Part shown: positions 6,503 to 13,883 of the stretch, piece by piece | Position numbering within the stretch: the stretch's first letter is position 1 | How the letters are laid out: each line of letters opens with the position of its first letter | Assembly (NCBI GenBank): GCA_903880655.1 | Contig: CAIRQE010000005.1 | Location: 1-15,514, forward strand | Source: an uncultured bacterium | GTDB lineage: Bacteria; Patescibacteriota; Saccharimonadia; Saccharimonadales; CAIOMD01 | DNA length: 15,514 nucleotides | Reading direction: 5' to 3' | Program-made: the position numbers and the translations under genes | The notes under the pieces: generated by a model | What the model was told of the DNA's origin: nothing | Databases searched by the model: none | The model's input: only the letters and a program-made list of their open reading frames with translations

Positions 6503-8329
6503 ATGAAGTTACAAACACGTTTTATTTTGTTACTGCTATTTATATTTTTATCAGTGAGTGGAATAGTAGTACTGCAGCGTTACTTTGATGTGCAGCGCTC
6601 TCAGAGTTTGCTAACGTCTGAGCTAAAATCCAAAAAAACTCTACTTGGCCAAGATCTAGCTTCAGAAGGCAAAACATTTGAAGCGCTCCAGACCGACTAT
6701 TCTTTTTGGGATAGCATGGTTTCACTGGCAAAAGATAACCCGAAAAATCTAAATGCAAATAACCTCGATTTCGCTCACCAAAATATCGATACCGCACTCC
6801 CTACTTTTGGCGCAGATATTGCTTGGGTATACAACACTAATGGCGAATTAGTTTACTCCGCTAAGTACACTCCAGAAAAGCAAACACCCATTGCAATTAA
6901 TACCGTGCCCGTTTCAAAACCTTATTTCCTAAGCCTTGATAAAAATAAATATCTCCACTATTATGTTCAAACTACGCAGGGAACAATGGAAATTCGATCA
7001 GCAACTTTAGTGCCGGGGAATGATCCAAATCATAATGACAGTGCCAGTGGCTATTGGATTATTGGGCGACTTCTCGGCCAAGATTTTATTTCGTCAATTG
7101 ATGACCTGACGCAAAGCAAAAATGTACTTGTAGACGCAGCTGCAGCTCACGAAGACAGTCGCACTACCGACTCAGTGACTTTCAGTGCACCCCTACAAGA
7201 CTGGGATGGCAAAACAGTGCAGTATCTCTCATCGACGACCAAGGTTACTTCTATAGATGATTTAAATAGTTTATACAAAAAAGAACTTATGGTTGTGGGG
7301 CTACTCGGTCTCGGTCTCGTCATTATTATTTCATTTACCCTTTGGCTCATAATCCTAAAACCACTAAAAATGATAACCGACAGTGTAAGGAACCAAGATC
7401 CTCGCTCTATTGATAAAATGGCGACGACTAAGACGCAATTCGGTGATCTTGCCGCAACTATTCAAGGGTTCTTTGAGCAAAAAGAGGAATTAGAAAAAAT
7501 ATCCAAAGATATGGAAACGGTTAACAAGGAACTACAGGAAAAAGATTCTGTTAAGGATGACTTTATCTCGATGCTCTCTCACCAATTAGGAACCCCCTTA
7601 AGTGCAATGGAAGGTTTTTTGACCCTTATTGTTCAAGGATTCTACGGTGAAGCAAATGAAAAGATAATGTCTGCGGTCCAAAAAACACTAACCCGAACTA
7701 AGAATATGAAAGCCCTCGTTTTTGATCTATTGAACGTCAGTCGAATGAACGCTGGACAATTTGTTATTGAAGCATCTGAAGTAAATATGAACTCACTCGT
7801 TAAGGATCAGGTGGACGAACTATCGGTGGCAGCAAATGAAAAGAACATAACCTTAACGTACCACGAGCCAGAAGCGCAAATACCTATGATGCAACTCGAT
7901 GAAGCAAAAACTCGCCAGGCAGTACTTAACCTAGTTAACAATGCTATATTCTACACACCAAAAGACGGAGTCGTAGACGTATTCCTTTCTCAAGCTAATG
8001 ATGAAGTTGAGTTTAAGGTCATCGATACGGGCATCGGAGTTCCTGAAGATGCAAAAGATAAGTTATTTACAAAATTCTTCCGCGCAGATAATGCTAAAGA
8101 GCAGAGTCCAAACGGTACCGGCATCGGCCTTTACTTGGTTAAACGTGTAGTAAATGATCAAAACGGAAGAACTATTTTCTCTTCAGAAGCAGGCAAGGGC
8201 TCAATATTTGGTTTTCGTTTGCCGATCAATGCTAACAAAAAAACTGATGAACCTTCAGGCGAAGAGAAGAAACCTGAAACAACAACTAAGGTTATCGTAC
8301 AAGTTAAAACTGACGAACCAGTTGAGTAA
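6503..8329 (+). CDS. CHASE4-type transmembrane sensor histidine kinase
   Basis: This 608-aa sensor is anchored by helices at about residues 7-24 and 262-284, which enclose an outside domain. Its start (DYSFWDSMVSLAKD, 65-78) carries the D-x-x-x-W signature of CHASE4 domains. A HAMP-like segment and coiled coil (285-350) lead to the phosphoacceptor helix, with His360 in SHQLGTPL (359-366); this box has Gly where most kinases have Arg. The ATPase domain has an N box NLVNNAIFYTP (476-486), G1 DTGIGVP (508-514), F box FFRAD (525-529) and G2 GTGIGLYLVKR (538-548), so it should be active. A charged 35-residue tail follows. No receiver domain is fused and no intact regulator is encoded here; the broken one at 33-101 is a possible partner. 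The ligand is unknown. The stop is one base from the stop of the convergent DHFR gene. Confidence 0.9.
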   Translation: MKLQTRFILLLLFIFLSVSGIVVLQRYFDVQRSQSLLTSELKSKKTLLGQDLASEGKTFEALQTDYSFWDSMVSLAKDNPKNLNANNLDFAHQNIDTALPTFGADIAWVYNTNGELVYSAKYTPEKQTPIAINTVPVSKPYFLSLDKNKYLHYYVQTTQGTMEIRSATLVPGNDPNHNDSASGYWIIGRLLGQDFISSIDDLTQSKNVLVDAAAAHEDSRTTDSVTFSAPLQDWDGKTVQYLSSTTKVTSIDDLNSLYKKELMVVGLLGLGLVIIISFTLWLIILKPLKMITDSVRNQDPRSIDKMATTKTQFGDLAATIQGFFEQKEELEKISKDMETVNKELQEKDSVKDDFISMLSHQLGTPLSAMEGFLTLIVQGFYGEANEKIMSAVQKTLTRTKNMKALVFDLLNVSRMNAGQFVIEASEVNMNSLVKDQVDELSVAANEKNITLTYHEPEAQIPMMQLDEAKTRQAVLNLVNNAIFYTPKDGVVDVFLSQANDEVEFKVIDTGIGVPEDAKDKLFTKFFRADNAKEQSPNGTGIGLYLVKRVVNDQNGRTIFSSEAGKGSIFGFRLPINANKKTDEPSGEEKKPETTTKVIVQVKTDEPVE

Positions 8330-8330
8330 C

Positions 8331-8801
8331 TTATTTTTTTCGCCAAATTTGAAATGAAAAAGAGATGTTATTGTCTTTTTGTTTAGGGGTCTCGCTAAGC
8401 AAAATAAAATTATTACTAAAAATTGGAAAAAACTTAGAACAAGAAAAATCTGTATCAAGTTGGGTTATGTACAGTTGATCAGCAAACGGTAGTGTCTGTT
8501 CGTATAGCTGTGCGCCGCCTAGCACCCATATAGTTTCGTTGGAATGCTCTTGGATGAACGAACTGAAGTTATGGATGGCACTAAAGCCTTCTCGTAAATT
8601 ATCGACCTGATGGGTTAGAACAAAGTTATTACATCCTTCGAAAGGGTGCTCAAGCTCATCATAGACATGCTTGCCCATGATTACTGTCGATCCTTTTATT
8701 TGTTCTTTAAAATAGTGCCTATCCTGCGGAAGCTTCCATGGTATGCCTTCGTTATTAGCTATGCCGCGATGGATATCTATTGCTGCAATTAAATTAATCA
8801 T
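8331..8801 (-). CDS. folA: Dihydrofolate reductase
   Basis: A 156-aa protein of normal length for bacterial DHFR, which reduces dihydrofolate to tetrahydrofolate with NADPH in the cytoplasm. It shows the folate and NADPH blocks in order: NLIAAIDIHRGIANNEGIPWKLPQD at the N-terminus with the catalytic acid in LPQD, GKHVYDEL in place of the usual GRKTY/W block, WVLGGAQLYEQTLPFADQLYIT (the I/V-GG-x-x-x-Y motif), and the C-terminal FQIWRKK strand. The start is ATG at 8801, with TATTAT 6 nt upstream and no Shine-Dalgarno site. No thymidylate synthase gene is adjacent in this window, although the two are often neighbours in bacteria. Identification is secure; details of drug binding cannot be read. 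Confidence 0.92.
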   Translation of the reverse strand: MINLIAAIDIHRGIANNEGIPWKLPQDRHYFKEQIKGSTVIMGKHVYDELEHPFEGCNNFVLTHQVDNLREGFSAIHNFSSFIQEHSNETIWVLGGAQLYEQTLPFADQLYITQLDTDFSCSKFFPIFSNNFILLSETPKQKDNNISFSFQIWRKK

Positions 8802-8807
8802 ACGACT

Positions 8808-8813
8808 ATAATA
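8808..8813 (-). promoter_or_regulatory. -10 box of the DHFR gene (leaderless)
   Basis: TATTAT on the minus strand, 6 nt before the ATG at 8801. The gap 8802-8872 back to the end of the upstream gene holds no other recognisable signal. Confidence 0.5.
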
Positions 8814-8872
8814 GCAAACAACTTATTTGAACGTGCAAGGGATCAATAGTGTATGTGGGTTTGAGTATGCTA

Positions 8873-9889
8873 CTACTGCTCTACGGTCACTGCTGAATCG
8901 GGAATACCGAGTTTTTTTGCCAGGGTGCTTCTTTGCCATTCCTGAACTTTTTCAAGTCCACGCCTATCTGAAACTTCCATCACTGCACCTATTTCGACAA
9001 TAGGATCATCTTGATCCCATAATACAATTGGAACAACCAAACCATGCTTGACGATATCTGCAGTTCCGTTTGCTACCTTGCCCATTACAATTCGTTCAGG
9101 TGCATGATTATCTCCATAGGTCACTTTGTCGGTGCTGCCAGTAAATGCTACGTGTAGATACCTCCCAAGCGCGTGACGTCCTAATCTTCTTGCAAGTTGG
9201 TGCGGACTCACTTCAAGCCATTCTTTAATCTCATTTCTCATTCTATGATTATTTGTAGTGATGAGTTGGTCGATATCAATGGTAGGTGCAGTAAGATTTT
9301 GTGCTCGTTTTTCTTCTTGTGTCTTTTTAAAACTATCTGAAAGATTCATTATAGTTTTGGTTCGTGGGAAACTTAAAAAAACATTTCCAAGTTTCTGCGT
9401 CACTTCAGAGGCAGCCATACCAAATGCCTGGACCGTTGTTACTCCACGACTAATAATAAGGCCATTGTCTCGCTCCCATTTATCGTGCTTAGTTGCACCA
9501 ACCCAAGCTGCATCATATAGAGCGATATCTACCATTTGCTGGTGGGTTGTAAGACTGAATAAATGCTTACCTTCTTTGCGTCGCTGTTCCGCGATACTCA
9601 CAAATGATTTTTGCTTGTCGAGGGCCTCTTTTATAGCAGGGTAGAGGCGTGGTGAGGCGACTGATGAAAGAATATCTATCTCCTCGAATGTTGTAGGCGC
9701 GGGGGATAAACGAGTATGCTCAATTCTTTGTGATGGGTTTGCGGCTACATCAAATGGAACGGCGGTAAACAGTCCGTCACTGCCACTAATGTGCTTAAGG
9801 GTTGTTTCCGCTAAAGCGTCATGTATATCTTTGCGGTCTTGGTAGTTCAACGATTCATAATCAAATGAATGGAATGCTTCTCTAATCAT
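8873..9889 (-). CDS. Uncharacterised protein with acyltransferase-like HX4D motif
   Basis: I do not recognise this 338-aa protein with confidence. It has no signal peptide or clear membrane helix. The stretch LFSLTTHQQMVDIALYDAAW contains His116-x4-Asp121, the block I motif of glycerolipid acyltransferases (PlsB/PlsC type), placed after a hydrophobic strand as in that family. Further on, YLHVAFTGSTD (244-254) lies where the 'FPEGTRS' block III would be, and HGLVVPIVLWDQDDP (282-296) resembles the late 'PV-PV' block IV. None of the last two matches the consensus well. A divergent lipid acyltransferase is a fair guess; a wholly different family is equally possible. The start is fixed by TATACT 7 nt upstream of the ATG. 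It lies 33 bases downstream of the surface-protein gene on the same strand. Confidence 0.55.
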   Translation of the reverse strand: MIREAFHSFDYESLNYQDRKDIHDALAETTLKHISGSDGLFTAVPFDVAANPSQRIEHTRLSPAPTTFEEIDILSSVASPRLYPAIKEALDKQKSFVSIAEQRRKEGKHLFSLTTHQQMVDIALYDAAWVGATKHDKWERDNGLIISRGVTTVQAFGMAASEVTQKLGNVFLSFPRTKTIMNLSDSFKKTQEEKRAQNLTAPTIDIDQLITTNNHRMRNEIKEWLEVSPHQLARRLGRHALGRYLHVAFTGSTDKVTYGDNHAPERIVMGKVANGTADIVKHGLVVPIVLWDQDDPIVEIGAVMEVSDRRGLEKVQEWQRSTLAKKLGIPDSAVTVEQ

Positions 9890-9896
9890 GAATGAT

Positions 9897-9902
9897 AGTA
9901 TA
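9897..9902 (-). promoter_or_regulatory. -10 box of the HX4D gene (leaderless)
   Basis: TATACT on the minus strand, 7 nt before the ATG at 9889, inside the 33-base gap after the surface-protein gene. The gene can therefore be transcribed on its own. Confidence 0.5.
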
Positions 9903-9922
9903 GCAAAAATGAAGGCCCAAGC

Positions 9923-12130
9923 TTAATAGATCGTGAGCTTTGTAGACGAAGTTGCTGTTCCACTAGGGCTTGTGACAACTATGTATCCTGTCTTGGAACC
10001 AGACGGGACCGTAAAGGTTATTGCAGTAGCAGTCTTAGTGAAGGAAGAAATAGTGACACCGTTTAGCGTTACTCTCGTAACTCCAATGAATGTTGTTCCG
10101 TAAATTGTTACGTTTTTTCCAACATGCTGTTTAGCTACGGATAAAGAAGAAATGGCGGGAGCTGGTACCGTAACGAAACCGCTTGAAGTTACTGTTCCGC
10201 TAGGAGTTGTTACTACTAAATGACCCGATGTAGCCGCTGCCGGAATTGTAACGACAACTGCTGTAGCTTTTTTGCTCACTATAGTCAAAGAAGTGCCATT
10301 CAAAGTTACAGATGAAGTATTCAAAAGGTTTGTGCCTTTAATGGTGACATTATGCCCTAACACTATGGCTGGAATAGTTAGGCCAGTAATAGCAGGAGCA
10401 GGGATAGGGTTAACTACAAAGTTAGTGGTCGAAATAACAGTTCCCTTGGCATTAGTAATAGATAACTTTCCAGTCGTTGCCCCGGAGGGGACGCGAACAG
10501 TGATAGCCGTTGCGGTATTAGCAATAATTGGTGTCGCAAGCTTTCCATTGAAGCTGACTGCAGTTGCTCCGGACAAATTAGTTCCCGTAATTGTCACTAG
10601 TCCACCAACACCTGCTGAGGCAGTAAAACTAGTGATAGCAGGCTTAATCACAGGAGGAGGTGTTGAAACTTTTCTAATATAGTATGCTGATCCTCCATGA
10701 ATTCTAGACGATGATGCCATGGGAGCTTGGGCAGCATGAGCGGACAAAGCTGCTGAAGATGCAGACACTGCATTACTTGTAACAATATATGGGGCAGTGA
10801 GGGCTGGGGCACCTACAAAAATGCTAGAGCCACTAAGCATACTTACTGAAAAACCAAAGTTATCGTCTTGTGCTGGACTTGGCTCTGTTAATTCACTATT
10901 CAGTGACCATGTGCTATCACTATTCAGGCCATAAGTATAAGCAGTTCCCGCACTCGTGAGTCCATTAACGACACGATAAGGAGCTCCAACAAGTACCGAA
11001 GAACCATCTTGCGATAACGCTACCGAAAGACCAAAGGTATCCCATGCGCTCCCATCTTGTGCGGTTAGTGTAGCGGAATCAACCCACTGTGAGCCATCGA
11101 ACTTATACACGTATGCCGCGCCCTGAAAAATATTTGAATTAACTACTTGAAAGGGGGCACCAATCACAATAGTCGTTGAATCTGATGAAAGAGCTAGCGA
11201 AAGACCAAAGGCAATATCGTCCGAAATTGGTGCAACAATTTGAGAGTCTTCGGTGGTTGTATGCTGATCAGATCCCCAACCGCCGCTAGGTTCTACATAT
11301 TGAAAAACAGTTTTACTTCCTGGGGCACCTACGAAAGCCTGTGAACCATCATTAGACAGAGTCGCTGACCAACCGAAACGATTACTGATTAATGATGAAG
11401 AAGGTAATAGGATCTGATCTTCGGTAATTGGGCTACTGACAGAGCTCCATCCATTAGCCGGCTGGTTATATATGTAGGCTTCACCATTGTATAATTTTCC
11501 ATCAATAGTTTTGTAGCGAGCAGTGACGAGCACAGTTTTACCATCATTTGATTCTGAAACATGCCAGCCAAAATTATCCATTGGTGTCGCGTCACTCGCT
11601 ACTAATTCTGTCACTTCAGAAGTCGTAGGGGTTGCGCTCCAGCCACCATCGGGTACAGAGAATACATATGCTTTGCCATGCCCAACGGGAGTTATATTGC
11701 CGTAAGGGACATAGAAAGCGCCAACAACAATTTGTGTTGCATCTGGAGTAATTGCGACGGACACTCCAAGTCGATCATACATTGCATTATCAGTTGGAAG
11801 CAGTGTGGTCGCAAGCACCCAGCCCGTTCCATCATTTGAGAAAACATACGCTGCACCCGTTAGGCCATTTGATCCAGTGGAATAGTTAGGCGCACCAACG
11901 ACAGCTGTCGAGCCATCCTGGGAAACTGCAACTGATTCACCAAACTGATCCCCAGTTTGTGGATTCGGATCCTGAAACTGTGTGCTCGAGATTATATCGG
12001 TTCCTGCTGCACTAGCAAACGCAGGCATCATAAGACTAACACTTAGTACTAAGAAAAGTACTAGTTTTGCTGATGTTACAAAGGAGTTATTTATTTTTGT
12101 TTTTATTTGAGTCAGTGAATGAAGTGACAT
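9923..12130 (-). CDS. Secreted surface protein: seven FG-GAP blades plus three IPT/TIG domains
   Basis: A 735-aa exported protein. A basic N-region, hydrophobic core (about 22-36) and AFASA-AGT form a Sec signal with cleavage near residue 41. Seven repeats follow, each a variant of 'FG-SVA-S-DGS---VGAP', starting near residues 62, 119, 186, 251, 307, 365 and 424. They predict a seven-bladed beta-propeller of the FG-GAP_2 kind, without the Ca-binding DxDxDG loops of integrins; blade 3 has VTAR in place of VGAP. After an Ala/Ser linker (450-475) come three IPT/TIG immunoglobulin-like domains (about 497-573, 578-655, 657-735), each with 'T-I-GTNL', 'V-FNG' and 'VPSG--TG---V' elements. There is no LPXTG, C-terminal helix or other anchor. 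It likely binds a ligand or partner cell at the surface; the partner is unknown. It has its own promoter and ribosome-binding site. Confidence 0.88.
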   Translation of the reverse strand: MSLHSLTQIKTKINNSFVTSAKLVLFLVLSVSLMMPAFASAAGTDIISSTQFQDPNPQTGDQFGESVAVSQDGSTAVVGAPNYSTGSNGLTGAAYVFSNDGTGWVLATTLLPTDNAMYDRLGVSVAITPDATQIVVGAFYVPYGNITPVGHGKAYVFSVPDGGWSATPTTSEVTELVASDATPMDNFGWHVSESNDGKTVLVTARYKTIDGKLYNGEAYIYNQPANGWSSVSSPITEDQILLPSSSLISNRFGWSATLSNDGSQAFVGAPGSKTVFQYVEPSGGWGSDQHTTTEDSQIVAPISDDIAFGLSLALSSDSTTIVIGAPFQVVNSNIFQGAAYVYKFDGSQWVDSATLTAQDGSAWDTFGLSVALSQDGSSVLVGAPYRVVNGLTSAGTAYTYGLNSDSTWSLNSELTEPSPAQDDNFGFSVSMLSGSSIFVGAPALTAPYIVTSNAVSASSAALSAHAAQAPMASSSRIHGGSAYYIRKVSTPPPVIKPAITSFTASAGVGGLVTITGTNLSGATAVSFNGKLATPIIANTATAITVRVPSGATTGKLSITNAKGTVISTTNFVVNPIPAPAITGLTIPAIVLGHNVTIKGTNLLNTSSVTLNGTSLTIVSKKATAVVVTIPAAATSGHLVVTTPSGTVTSSGFVTVPAPAISSLSVAKQHVGKNVTIYGTTFIGVTRVTLNGVTISSFTKTATAITFTVPSGSKTGYIVVTSPSGTATSSTKLTIY

Positions 12131-12134
12131 AGTG

Positions 12135-12138
12135 CCTC
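12135..12138 (-). promoter_or_regulatory. Ribosome-binding site of the FG-GAP/IPT gene
   Basis: GAGG on the minus strand, 4 nt before the ATG at 12130, within a leader of about 43 nt. The spacing is short. This and the DPM1-like gene are the only ones here with a recognisable site. Confidence 0.4.
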
Positions 12139-12179
12139 GCTTTTTTTACGTTAAAAATAAACTAATATCTCCAAATCTG

Positions 12180-12209
12180 ATTGTACGCCTAAATATAAAA
12201 TTAGCACAA
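12180..12209 (-). promoter_or_regulatory. Sigma-70-type promoter of the FG-GAP/IPT gene
   Basis: TTGTGC (12209-12204), an 18-nt spacer and TACAAT (12185-12180) on the minus strand, the best two-box promoter in the window. It predicts a start near 12173 and a leader of about 43 nt. It is consistent with a strongly expressed surface protein. Confidence 0.5.
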
Positions 12210-12220
12210 GGGCTATAAAT

Positions 12221-12916
12221 CTATTTCAGATCTATCGAGTAGCCGGGGAAATAATCAAAACGAGAGTGCTCATCATCAATGCCTATTTCTTGAAGTGTTT
12301 TTTTAAACACTTCAACCATCGGTTCCGGACCTGAAACATAAAAAATAGGTTTAACGAAACGTAACGCTGCTTTTTTAAGATCTTCTTTTGTAATGAATCT
12401 TTCCCCAAAAAAATAATCTATTTCTAGACCAGGATTCGTACTTTTTATAGATTCAAGTTCATCTTTAAAAGTTGTAAGCTCCAAGCTTCTGTTTGCATAC
12501 AGCAGAGTTATATTCATCGGGATAGAACGAGCCTGGAGATCCTTAAGAATTGCTCTATAAGGGGTAATGCCTATACCGCCAGCTACAAAAATAATATTAT
12601 CTGGAGGAGTATCTAGAATAAAATCTCCTTCTGGAGTATCTGCCATAATTTCTTCACCTGGCTGCATAGCCAAAAGTGCTTTTTTAAAACTACTCCCTTT
12701 TTCTGTATTAATTCGTGTTGTTAAGTGGATCTCTTTTTCTGAAGGAGCTGATGAAATACTAAACCAACGCTTGCCACCTCGATCATCCATTGGTTCATGC
12801 GGTAGCGTGTATTGCATATATTGCCCAGCTTTCCAACTGATGTTGTTTTCATTGGCAAACACAAACGTATAACACTCATCATTTTCCTTTATCTTTCTAA
12901 GCAATGAAAGTTTCAT
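12221..12916 (-). CDS. FNR-type FAD/NAD(P)H oxidoreductase without iron-sulfur domain
   Basis: A 231-aa flavoprotein of the ferredoxin-NADP reductase superfamily. The N-terminal barrel carries the FAD motif RWFSISSAP (50-58, the R-x-Y/F-S box) and the phosphate-binding segment EKGSSFKKAL (72-81). The C-terminal nucleotide domain has GGIGITPYRA (113-122) and VSGPEPMVE (194-202). There is no 2Fe-2S domain after it, so a separate electron carrier or acceptor is needed; none is in the window. The usual C-terminal aromatic that stacks on FAD is not obvious, although YFPGY (222-226) is aromatic-rich. It lies 5 bases after the dehydrogenase-like gene, suggesting one operon, but a TATTAT box 7 nt before its ATG overlaps that gene's stop and could drive it separately. 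Confidence 0.85.
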   Translation of the reverse strand: MKLSLLRKIKENDECYTFVFANENNISWKAGQYMQYTLPHEPMDDRGGKRWFSISSAPSEKEIHLTTRINTEKGSSFKKALLAMQPGEEIMADTPEGDFILDTPPDNIIFVAGGIGITPYRAILKDLQARSIPMNITLLYANRSLELTTFKDELESIKSTNPGLEIDYFFGERFITKEDLKKAALRFVKPIFYVSGPEPMVEVFKKTLQEIGIDDEHSRFDYFPGYSIDLK

Positions 12917-12921
12917 ATTAC

Positions 12922-13839
12922 TTATAATACCCGATATTTATCTTCACCAGTAGTGAGCATATTTATAATTGAAGCTACACCCATATCACTCGCGATACTA
13001 TTGGCAATATGAGTATTATAAGCGGTGTGATCATTTGGATTAAACCAAACGCTCAATGGAAGCTTATTAAAGGCTTCACTAGGCGCAGGACAATCAACAG
13101 CAGCTCGAAGAGTTCCTTCTTGTAGACGCTTCAAAAGTGGTTCGTACTCTACGACCGAAGGAGAGACGCATATAAAGAGACAATTATTTTTAAGTTTGCT
13201 GATTATTTCTGTATTAAAAACTTTTCCGGAACTATCAGGAATTGCAACAAACAGTACATCAGCTTTAGAGCAAAGATCGGTCAACGTCGTAAAGGTCGCA
13301 TTCATTTCTTCTTTTTCAGTTCGACTGTAATACAAAACTTCTTTTGGAGAAAAGGCACCAACCATTTTTGCTATTTTTGTGCCTATATTACCAGCTCCGA
13401 CAATCCCAATAGTTACACCCTGAAGTGAACGAGTAGATTCGAATTTCTTCTCACCAGTCCGGCCTAATTCAAATAAATTTCGTTGCATAGATAGGCTCGT
13501 CGCAAGAGCAAATTCAGCAACTGCAAAAGCATTAGCACCGGGTGCATCGGCAATCATGATTCCTTTTTCCTGCGCTGTTTTCCAGCCTGGTATAAAAGAT
13601 TTATAGTCAGCTCCAGTGAAGGCAATTGCTTTTAACTCATTCGTCGTTACCAATACTTCATCGGTTACCAATTCGATACCTCCTAAAATATAGCCTACCT
13701 TTCCGCGAAGAGCTTCAATAAGTTGGGCACTTGTTGCAGTTGGAGTGTCAAGCCGTTCAACTTCATAGCCAGCATTTTTGAGTGTTTCGATATGTGTATC
13801 AAAAATAAAGAGTGAGTCAGTAACAAGAATTTTTTGCAT
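12922..13839 (-). CDS. D-2-hydroxyacid-dehydrogenase-like protein lacking the catalytic Arg
   Basis: A 305-aa protein with the two-part fold of the D-isomer 2-hydroxyacid dehydrogenases (phosphoglycerate, erythronate and lactate dehydrogenase relatives). NAD binding is shown by GIVGAGNIG (145-153), followed about 20 residues on by YYSRTEKEE, where Arg in place of the acidic residue may favour NADP. The helix GANAFAVAEFAL (101-112) is the usual 'N---VAE' block. Of the catalytic set, Glu255 and His271 (in DHTAYNT) are in place, but the 'N-ARG' segment that supplies the substrate-binding Arg reads ICVSPSVVEYEPL (223-235), without Arg. Activity on ordinary 2-hydroxyacids is therefore doubtful. 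TAGAAT lies 9 nt before the start. It is followed after 5 bases by the flavoprotein, a possible redox partner. Confidence 0.8.
   Translation of the reverse strand: MQKILVTDSLFIFDTHIETLKNAGYEVERLDTPTATSAQLIEALRGKVGYILGGIELVTDEVLVTTNELKAIAFTGADYKSFIPGWKTAQEKGIMIADAPGANAFAVAEFALATSLSMQRNLFELGRTGEKKFESTRSLQGVTIGIVGAGNIGTKIAKMVGAFSPKEVLYYSRTEKEEMNATFTTLTDLCSKADVLFVAIPDSSGKVFNTEIISKLKNNCLFICVSPSVVEYEPLLKRLQEGTLRAAVDCPAPSEAFNKLPLSVWFNPNDHTAYNTHIANSIASDMGVASIINMLTTGEDKYRVL
12924..12929 (-). promoter_or_regulatory. -10 box for the flavoprotein, overlapping the preceding stop
   Basis: TATTAT on the minus strand, 7 nt before the ATG at 12916, overlapping the last codons of the dehydrogenase-like gene. 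No Shine-Dalgarno sequence fits in the 5-base gap, so a leaderless internal start or coupled re-initiation is needed. Confidence 0.4.
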
Positions 13840-13848
13840 ATATTTAGT

Positions 13849-13854
13849 ATTCTA
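13849..13854 (-). promoter_or_regulatory. -10 box of the dehydrogenase-like gene
   Basis: TAGAAT on the minus strand, 9 nt before the ATG at 13839, in the 44-base gap after the CapA-like gene. It predicts a leader of about two bases. Confidence 0.4.
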
Positions 13855-13883
13855 CACACAATAAAAAGTAGAGACCAGCTAAT

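Noticed and set aside
8308..8323. Hairpin AACTG-6 nt-CAGTT at the end of the sensor kinase gene, which could terminate the DHFR message
   Set aside because: A 5-bp stem with low G+C and a short T run; plausible but not supportable as a terminator.
9258..9644. A 128-codon open frame on the + strand
   Set aside because: It lies wholly inside the 338-aa gene on the other strand, with no promoter, ribosome-binding site or recognisable motif.
9903..9922. Possible terminator after the FG-GAP/IPT gene (T run at about 9906-9910 as read on the minus strand)
   Set aside because: The preceding GGGCC-containing stretch forms only a 3-bp stem.
9923..10650. The three IPT units considered as nucleotide tandem repeats
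   Set aside because: They are similar at protein level only; I saw no long identical DNA repeats that would suggest recent duplication or recombination.
10272..10682. A 136-codon open frame on the + strand opposite the IPT domains
   Set aside because: It is antisense to a well-supported repeat gene; its Val/Ala-rich product mirrors the Thr/Val/Asn codons of the other strand and shows no domain.
12567..12872. A 101-codon open frame on the + strand
   Set aside because: Antisense shadow of the flavoprotein, whose FAD and NAD motifs are clear.
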